Source of the DNA: an uncultured Prevotellaceae bacterium
GTDB lineage: Bacteria > Bacteroidota > Bacteroidia > Bacteroidales > Bacteroidaceae
Assembly (NCBI GenBank): GCA_947303695.1
Contig: CAMYYX010000061.1
Span: 1-10,056 of the forward strand
Direction of reading: 5' to 3'
Length of the DNA: 10,056 bases
In this document: piece by piece, positions 6,142 through 10,056 of the stretch
Layout of the letters: each line of letters begins with the position of its first letter
Position numbering within the stretch: the first letter of the stretch is position 1
Made by a program: the position numbers and the translations under genes
The notes under the pieces: generated by a model
Told to the model about the DNA's origin: nothing
Database searches by the model: none
The model's input: only the letters and a program-made list of their open reading frames with translations

Positions 6142-6735
6142 TTATTGGCAACCTCCACAACTACTTCCGCAGCCTCCGTCTTCTCCACAACCGCCACAAT
6201 CACCACCTCCGCAATGACCGCCACATCCTCCGCAGCCACCGCTGAGGGCAGTAATCATCTGCGTAATCTCTTCATTCGTTGCCTCACGATGCGTCACAAC
6301 CGTTCCTACGAAATGCAAGTCTTGTCCTGCACGAGGATGATTCAGGTCAATCGTCACTGCGTCTTCCTTTACTTCGATGACCACACCATTGAATCGGGTT
6401 CCGTCTTCACCTTGCAGCGGAATGATGTTACCCTCGAAGATATGAGTAGAGTCGAACTTGCCGTTGTACATGAAGTTTGCCTTGGGCACATCAAACATCA
6501 ACTGTTCGTCAAACTGACCGTAAGCTTCATCGCATGGAATGACAAAATCGAATTTGTCACCTTCTTTAAGCGGGTCGATCGCAGCCTCGAAAGGTTCGAG
6601 CACAGCATTTAGTTTACTGATGAACATGAATGGATGTTCAGCGGAACATTCCTCCACCAACTCCTCTTTCTCGTTTTCTCCTTCTTTCACGAACAATTGG
6701 TAAGCAACCGTGATGTAGTTGTTCTTTATTGCCAT
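6142..6735 (-). CDS. slyD: SlyD-type FKBP peptidyl-prolyl isomerase with Cys/His-rich metal-binding tail
   Basis: This is a 197-residue cytosolic FKBP-like chaperone. In SlyD proteins an FKBP domain twists prolyl bonds, an inserted IF domain holds unfolded chains, and a Cys/His tail binds nickel or other metals. Here the FKBP halves are about 1-70 and 125-160, with CDEAYGQFDE (68-77) leading into the IF insert and DLNHPRAGQDLHF (130-142) closing the fold. The tail from 166 is Gly-rich with eight Cys and one His in 32 residues. The usual GNLIPGLE active-site loop is not conserved: this stretch reads KLNAVLEPFE (41-50), so isomerase activity may be altered. The start at 6735 gives MAIKNNYITVAYQ, a normal first beta strand. 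It is the first gene of the - strand run, 42 nt below a -7 box. Confidence 0.93.
   Translation of the reverse strand: MAIKNNYITVAYQLFVKEGENEKEELVEECSAEHPFMFISKLNAVLEPFEAAIDPLKEGDKFDFVIPCDEAYGQFDEQLMFDVPKANFMYNGKFDSTHIFEGNIIPLQGEDGTRFNGVVIEVKEDAVTIDLNHPRAGQDLHFVGTVVTHREATNEEITQMITALSGGCGGCGGHCGGGDCGGCGEDGGCGSSCGGCQ
6145..6240 (-). repeat. Low-complexity Gly-Cys codon run encoding the SlyD tail
   Basis: This is a GC-rich run of imperfectly repeated Gly and Cys codons (GGC/GGT/GGA with TGC/TGT) that forms the last 32 residues of SlyD. The irregular repeat has few stop codons in any frame, which explains the long false open frames on both strands here. Such runs can change length by slippage, but no exact tandem array is present. 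Confidence 0.6.
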
Positions 6736-6775
6736 TTTTTCGTTTAATTATCGTTAAAATCATTAATTTACTTTG

Positions 6776-6783
6776 CAAATATA
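6776..6783 (-). promoter_or_regulatory. -7 promoter element candidate for the slyD-aroC-ssb-kdsA-kdsD run
   Basis: The - strand reads TATATTTG, an exact TAnnTTTG match, 40 bases upstream of the slyD ATG. No clear TTG -33 box lies 19-21 bases further up. It is the only promoter candidate seen ahead of the six tightly packed - strand genes, so it may drive all of them. Confidence 0.55.
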
Positions 6784-6805
6784 CGAATAATTAGGGAAGA
6801 ATCAC

Positions 6806-6813
6806 TAATTTTG
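6806..6813 (+). promoter_or_regulatory. -7 promoter element candidate for the head-GIN lipoprotein gene
   Basis: TAATTTTG matches TAnnTTTG exactly. It ends 10 bases before the ATG at 6824 and 46 bases before the ATG at 6860. A leader of about 40 nt fits the second start better. The -33 position lacks a TTG; the nearest TTTG (6772-6775) is 30 bases up, too far. It lies back to back with the - strand box at 6776-6783, so the two promoters share about 30 bases. Confidence 0.5.
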
Positions 6814-6859
6814 CAGTGAAATAATGACTAAAAGGATAAAAGAGAAGACAAAAACCACT

Positions 6860-7687
6860 ATGAATAATATTTTTTGGACAATAATTGGCGTATTGTTGCT
6901 TGTCAGTTGCAATCAATCGAGTTCGAACAGCAACACCCCTAAAAACGAAGATTCGACACCTCCATCTCAGCTAGCTCCTAAAGTACGTAAACCTCTCAGT
7001 TTTTCAGGGACGTTCTATCAGATTACCTGTCTCGGAAGTCCTGATATCGTCTTCACTGAAGGGGATTATAGCATCGAAGCAGAAGCTCCTGAAAATGTTT
7101 TCAACGCCATCAATGTGAATGTCGATAGCAATGTACTGACCATCAGTATTGATTACGAGGAGAGCCTTGGACTCAATCGATTCAAGGACAGCTCCCCAGT
7201 CACCCTTTATGTTTCATGCCCTAGCCTTCAGCTGCTCGCTACTTGTGGTACAGGCAACTTCAAATCCATTGGCACCATTCATAACGAGGATATGCATGTA
7301 GGGTGCCTTGGTACAGGTTCTATCGAGCTCGACACTGTTATTACTACAGGGACGTTCAAGTACGAAAGTTCTGATGATGGCAATGCCGTCTTCCGTCATA
7401 TCCATTCTGCTCAGGATTGCAAACTGCTACTTTCAGGCGCAGGCAATACATCCGCTGATGTCGATGTGGCTAGCCAACTGATCATTCAGAACGACCACAC
7501 GGGCAATGTGTCTGTCAGCGGAAAGGCCAAAACGGCTGATGTGACGTTGCTTCAGAACTGCAACTGCGTTGCTGCCTTTGATGCCGATCAGCTCAACCTC
7601 TCTGCTATCCGTGGCAATGTCGTCCTTAAAGGAAAATACGCTCACAAGGATATCTATCAAGGAAAGCACGCGAAAGTTAGTTTATAG
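6860..7687 (+). CDS. Head-GIN domain (DUF2807) lipoprotein
   Basis: This is a 275-residue exported lipoprotein of the DUF2807, or putative auto-transporter adhesin head-GIN, family, whose function is not established. The start at 6860 gives a short hydrophobic signal ending in the lipobox LLVSC, so Cys18 would be lipidated, followed by a Ser/Asn/Pro-rich tether. The rest is a repetitive beta-structure, probably a beta-helix, with family-typical phrases such as ITCLGSPDIVFTEG, SIEAEAPENV, LATCGTGNFKSI and CLGTGSIELD. An in-frame ATG at 6824 would add a 12-residue lysine-rich extension and leave almost no leader after the -7 box, so 6860 is preferred. The next gene, also exported, follows after 32 nt and is probably co-transcribed. 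A role at the cell envelope is inferred only from the signal and fold. Confidence 0.85.
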   Translation: MNNIFWTIIGVLLLVSCNQSSSNSNTPKNEDSTPPSQLAPKVRKPLSFSGTFYQITCLGSPDIVFTEGDYSIEAEAPENVFNAINVNVDSNVLTISIDYEESLGLNRFKDSSPVTLYVSCPSLQLLATCGTGNFKSIGTIHNEDMHVGCLGTGSIELDTVITTGTFKYESSDDGNAVFRHIHSAQDCKLLLSGAGNTSADVDVASQLIIQNDHTGNVSVSGKAKTADVTLLQNCNCVAAFDADQLNLSAIRGNVVLKGKYAHKDIYQGKHAKVSL

Positions 7688-7719
7688 TTGACAGTTGATG
7701 ATTTAAATTTGAAGACAAT

Positions 7720-8679
7720 ATGGACGTTAAGATAAACAAGTGTTCTCTTTTTGCTTTCTTTTTCTTCCTTTTATCTTTCCCTTTTTTGGGGACGGAAAGG
7801 GGGCTTCATGCACAGACGGTGGGCAACGAACAGGGGTATTTCTGCAATCCGCCACTCCCATATCTTCCCTATAAACTCGATGTGCTGTTCATTGGCAATT
7901 CGTTTTCTATCGATGCCTGTACCGCTTTGCCACAGTTGCTGCGTTCTGCAAAACTCAGCACTGTAGCCGTGTATGTGCTCTACAAAGGTGGTTGCTCCAT
8001 GAAGCAACACTATGAGTACTACCTCAATAACGAACCCGTTTACGAGCTATGGATGTACGACTCACGAGGTGAGAAGAAACTCGAGAACAAAACCACTATA
8101 CGCAATGTCATGAAGCGGTTTGCCTACGATGTTGTGGTGTTCCAGCAGTATTCGTTGGAGTCGGGCAACTACGATTCGTATGAGCCGTATCTCTCGAAAC
8201 TGCTGCAGGCATACAAGATTAACACCATTTCACCACGTACCACCTTTGCCTTCAATCAGACATGGGCTTATTCATCCCGTCACAAGGATATCAAACGCTA
8301 TGGTACGCAGGAAGATATGTGGCGAAAGATATGTCAGACATCCAGCGAGATGAAGCAAAAGTCAGGCATTGATATCATTATTCCTTGTGGTACAGCCGTT
8401 CAGAACGCACGCAACCTCACTTCTGTTACTACCGACAACGAGTGGACACGCGACAATCAACACATCAGCACCTATCAGGGACGCTACCTGTTGGCTTGTA
8501 CTGTGTTCGAAACCCTCATCGCACCTTGTTTTAATGTCAATCTTCGCGATGACCGTACCACTTATGGAAAGAAAGAGCCAGATATTGTCAACGATTCCAA
8601 TCGCCGAAAGATACAAAATTGTGCCAAACTCGCTGTTGCCAATAACTACAATATCAGCGAATTTGTCAACGAAGAATAG
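7720..8679 (+). CDS. Exported DUF4886 SGNH-like putative hydrolase
   Basis: This is a 319-residue protein of the DUF4886 family, related in fold to SGNH/GDSL esterases. A signal peptide is seen (Lys5 and Lys7, then a Phe-rich core at 10-23, with a likely cut after HA at 30-31). The mature part opens with LDVLFIGNSFS, where Ser61 takes the nucleophile place of the GDS motif. It continues with YKGGCSMKQHYEYY (about 88-101), VVVFQQYSLESG (138-149) where the usual block with Asn reads Gln-Gln, and DNQHIS (245-250), which matches the C-terminal DxxH with Asp245 and His248. A serine-esterase or carbohydrate-deacylating role is plausible but not shown. It lies 32 nt after the head-GIN gene and converges on a carboxylesterase. 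No terminator hairpin of any strength was seen after the stop. Confidence 0.82.
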   Translation: MDVKINKCSLFAFFFFLLSFPFLGTERGLHAQTVGNEQGYFCNPPLPYLPYKLDVLFIGNSFSIDACTALPQLLRSAKLSTVAVYVLYKGGCSMKQHYEYYLNNEPVYELWMYDSRGEKKLENKTTIRNVMKRFAYDVVVFQQYSLESGNYDSYEPYLSKLLQAYKINTISPRTTFAFNQTWAYSSRHKDIKRYGTQEDMWRKICQTSSEMKQKSGIDIIIPCGTAVQNARNLTSVTTDNEWTRDNQHISTYQGRYLLACTVFETLIAPCFNVNLRDDRTTYGKKEPDIVNDSNRRKIQNCAKLAVANNYNISEFVNEE

Positions 8680-8710
8680 ATTGTTTCGGTGAAGTCAGTC
8701 ACGCCACGTC

Positions 8711-10056
8711 TTATGGGTGAGTGCGACGGAACTCATCCAGCTGTTTAAAGCAGTGACGGTTGATGATCTCCTCCAACTTGCGATCGTGGTTGTGGTACAA
8801 AGTGGGTTGAACGCCTCCGATTTCCATCAGTTCGCCATTCTCCTTGGTGTAAGGTTTCCAATGAACGAAGATGGAAGTGGCGTCAGTGTTGGGGTTGCCG
8901 TCGTGAGCGAATTTCGCCCAGATGCTGCTCATCGTGTCTGCCCAGTATTTGTTTATTTTGAGCGTGTTGGATGACAACTGGTTGGAATAGTGGTGAAGCA
9001 CATCGAAACAATACTTCAGTTCGGCTCCGTGTGCTGATCCCTTGAACTCATTTTGGGTGCCCGACTCGCTGACTGTAAACATATATACGTAAATGTCAGC
9101 CTTGCGCATGCCACCGATGGCATCGGCAGTGATGATTGTTTTGGGACGGAACAGCCAGTCGATACTCAGCAGGTCTTGGGGTAGGCGGTCTGCGTCTTCG
9201 GAATTGACCGGATAGGCTTTCTTGAATGCCGCGATGTAGGCATCCGTTTCGTCGCCAAACGTCCTTTGCAACTCTGTGCGAGCCTGCTCCATTGTCATCG
9301 GCTGATTGTATCGCTGGCGTTGCAACTCATTGAACGTCGTACCGATCATGATGGGGATGTTGTCGCTAAATGATGAAAATGCAGGTTGGAACGGTTGCTG
9401 CATCAATACCTCCCTATCGGGTGTAGGACCGAAACCCCACATCATCGGGGTGCCAGGACGACGGGTTCCGATGCTGTTGGCCATTGCCCGCTGACCTGCG
9501 GCATAGAGGTCTTTATAGGGTACATCCTTAATCTTATCCACATCCTTCTTGTCGATGCCCAGTTCCTTCAGTACGGCCTCACCCAGTTCTTCCGTCATCG
9601 CCTTTGTGTTGACGTTGAGGATGGTTCCGCTCATGATGATGGCTTTGTGGAATAGTCCCTTGGCCTTAGGCATGCAAAGCAGGGTGCCAACCTTACCGCC
9701 GCCGCCCGATTCACCGAAGATGGTCACGTTGTTGGGGTCACCACCGAAGTTAGCAATGTTGTCACGCACCCATTCAAGCGCCTGTACTGCATCGAGCATA
9801 CCCACGTTACCAGAATACTTGTATTTTGGGGAAACGGTCGAGAGGTCGAGGAATCCGAGGATGTTCAGACGGTGATTGATGCTCACCACCACCACATCCT
9901 TCTTAGCCAGACACATGCCAGGGTCCCATTCCGAAGTGCCTGAGTCGAAACCGCCTCCATGCAGCCAGAACATCACAGGCTTCTTCGCTTTCAGGTCTGT
10001 TGTCCATACATTGAGTACGCAGCAGTTCTCTGACATCTGCTCTTCAGTCATCGGAC
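8711..10056 (-). CDS. Type B carboxylesterase / para-nitrobenzyl esterase family (5' end missing)
   Basis: This is an alpha/beta-hydrolase of the carboxylesterase type B family. Its last 446 residues plus one upstream Pro codon are visible, and the gene runs off the right edge. The visible part opens with the family block MSENCCVLNVWT, which lies well inside such proteins, so the ATG at 10051 is internal and roughly the first 80-120 residues, probably including a signal peptide, are missing. Numbered from that Met, the oxyanion loop is HGGGF (31-35). The nucleophile is Ser115 in FGESGGGG, the acid is probably Glu242 in GTTFNEL, and the base is His341 in SAHGAELKYCFD, so the triad is complete. 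These enzymes hydrolyse carboxylic esters; in gut Bacteroidetes some act on acylated plant glycans, but the substrate here is unknown. The gene converges with the DUF4886 gene, with 31 bases between the stops. Confidence 0.93.
   Translation of the reverse strand, partial: PMTEEQMSENCCVLNVWTTDLKAKKPVMFWLHGGGFDSGTSEWDPGMCLAKKDVVVVSINHRLNILGFLDLSTVSPKYKYSGNVGMLDAVQALEWVRDNIANFGGDPNNVTIFGESGGGGKVGTLLCMPKAKGLFHKAIIMSGTILNVNTKAMTEELGEAVLKELGIDKKDVDKIKDVPYKDLYAAGQRAMANSIGTRRPGTPMMWGFGPTPDREVLMQQPFQPAFSSFSDNIPIMIGTTFNELQRQRYNQPMTMEQARTELQRTFGDETDAYIAAFKKAYPVNSEDADRLPQDLLSIDWLFRPKTIITADAIGGMRKADIYVYMFTVSESGTQNEFKGSAHGAELKYCFDVLHHYSNQLSSNTLKINKYWADTMSSIWAKFAHDGNPNTDATSIFVHWKPYTKENGELMEIGGVQPTLYHNHDRKLEEIINRHCFKQLDEFRRTHP

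Noticed and set aside
6120..6239. A 40-codon upstream extension of aroC with a GTG start, overlapping the slyD tail.
   Set aside because: It is the out-of-frame reading of the Gly/Cys codon run and is Val/Ala/Glu-rich as a result. Chorismate synthases start at MNTFGN-like sequence, which begins at the ATG at 6119.
6085..6612. A 175-codon + strand open frame opposite slyD and the aroC start.
   Set aside because: It is the antisense shadow of slyD. Its Thr/Ser/Ala-rich stretch comes from the complement of the Gly/Cys codons.
7704..7711. TAAATTTG, a -7-like match just upstream of the DUF4886 gene.
   Set aside because: It ends only 8 bases before the ATG at 7720, leaving almost no leader, and has no TTG at the right distance. 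Such matches are expected by chance in AT-rich spacers.
8688..8705. A possible hairpin between the convergent DUF4886 and carboxylesterase genes.
   Set aside because: Only four pairs (GTGA with TCAC) form around a six-base loop, with a mismatch outside and no T run.

Overview
The window looks like chromosomal DNA from a Bacteroidales bacterium, most likely of the Prevotella/Segatella group. Three signs support this. Promoter candidates match the Bacteroidetes -7 consensus TAnnTTTG. Starts are AT-rich and lack a clear Shine-Dalgarno sequence. The gene families are typical of the phylum: a secreted GH43, a head-GIN lipoprotein, a DUF4886 protein, and a SlyD with a cysteine-rich tail. This assignment is inferred from style, not from a database match.

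Left part (1-2266). The last 39 codons of an unidentified + strand gene end at 122 and face a secreted GH43 arabinanase-type hydrolase on the - strand, with a shared hairpin between them. A 162-base divergent promoter region (1262-1423) separates GH43 from a + strand tandem-domain carboxymuconolactone decarboxylase-family protein. That gene has the best promoter in the window. It ends at a strong bidirectional terminator.

Middle part (2265-6735). Six - strand genes are packed head to tail: slyD, aroC, ssb, a 4'-phosphopantetheinyl transferase, kdsA and kdsD. The gaps are 22 and 20 nt, then a 1-nt overlap, an 8-nt overlap and a 1-nt gap, which suggests one operon with coupled translation at its distal end. 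The genes cover protein folding and metal handling, chorismate synthesis, DNA replication, carrier-protein activation and two steps of Kdo (lipopolysaccharide inner core) synthesis. kdsD and kdsA act in order: ribulose-5-P to arabinose-5-P, then to Kdo-8-P. No kdsB or kdsC is seen here.

Right part (6736-10056). A second divergent promoter region starts a + strand pair of exported proteins: a head-GIN (DUF2807) lipoprotein and a DUF4886 SGNH-like putative hydrolase, 32 nt apart. They converge on a type B carboxylesterase on the - strand that runs off the right edge.

No tRNA, rRNA, CRISPR array, insertion sequence or prophage signature was seen, and every gene looks intact apart from the two cut by the window edges. 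Most of the window is well-known housekeeping and carbohydrate-related content. I do not see a clear new system. The least explained pieces are the exported head-GIN/DUF4886 pair and the divergent SlyD.
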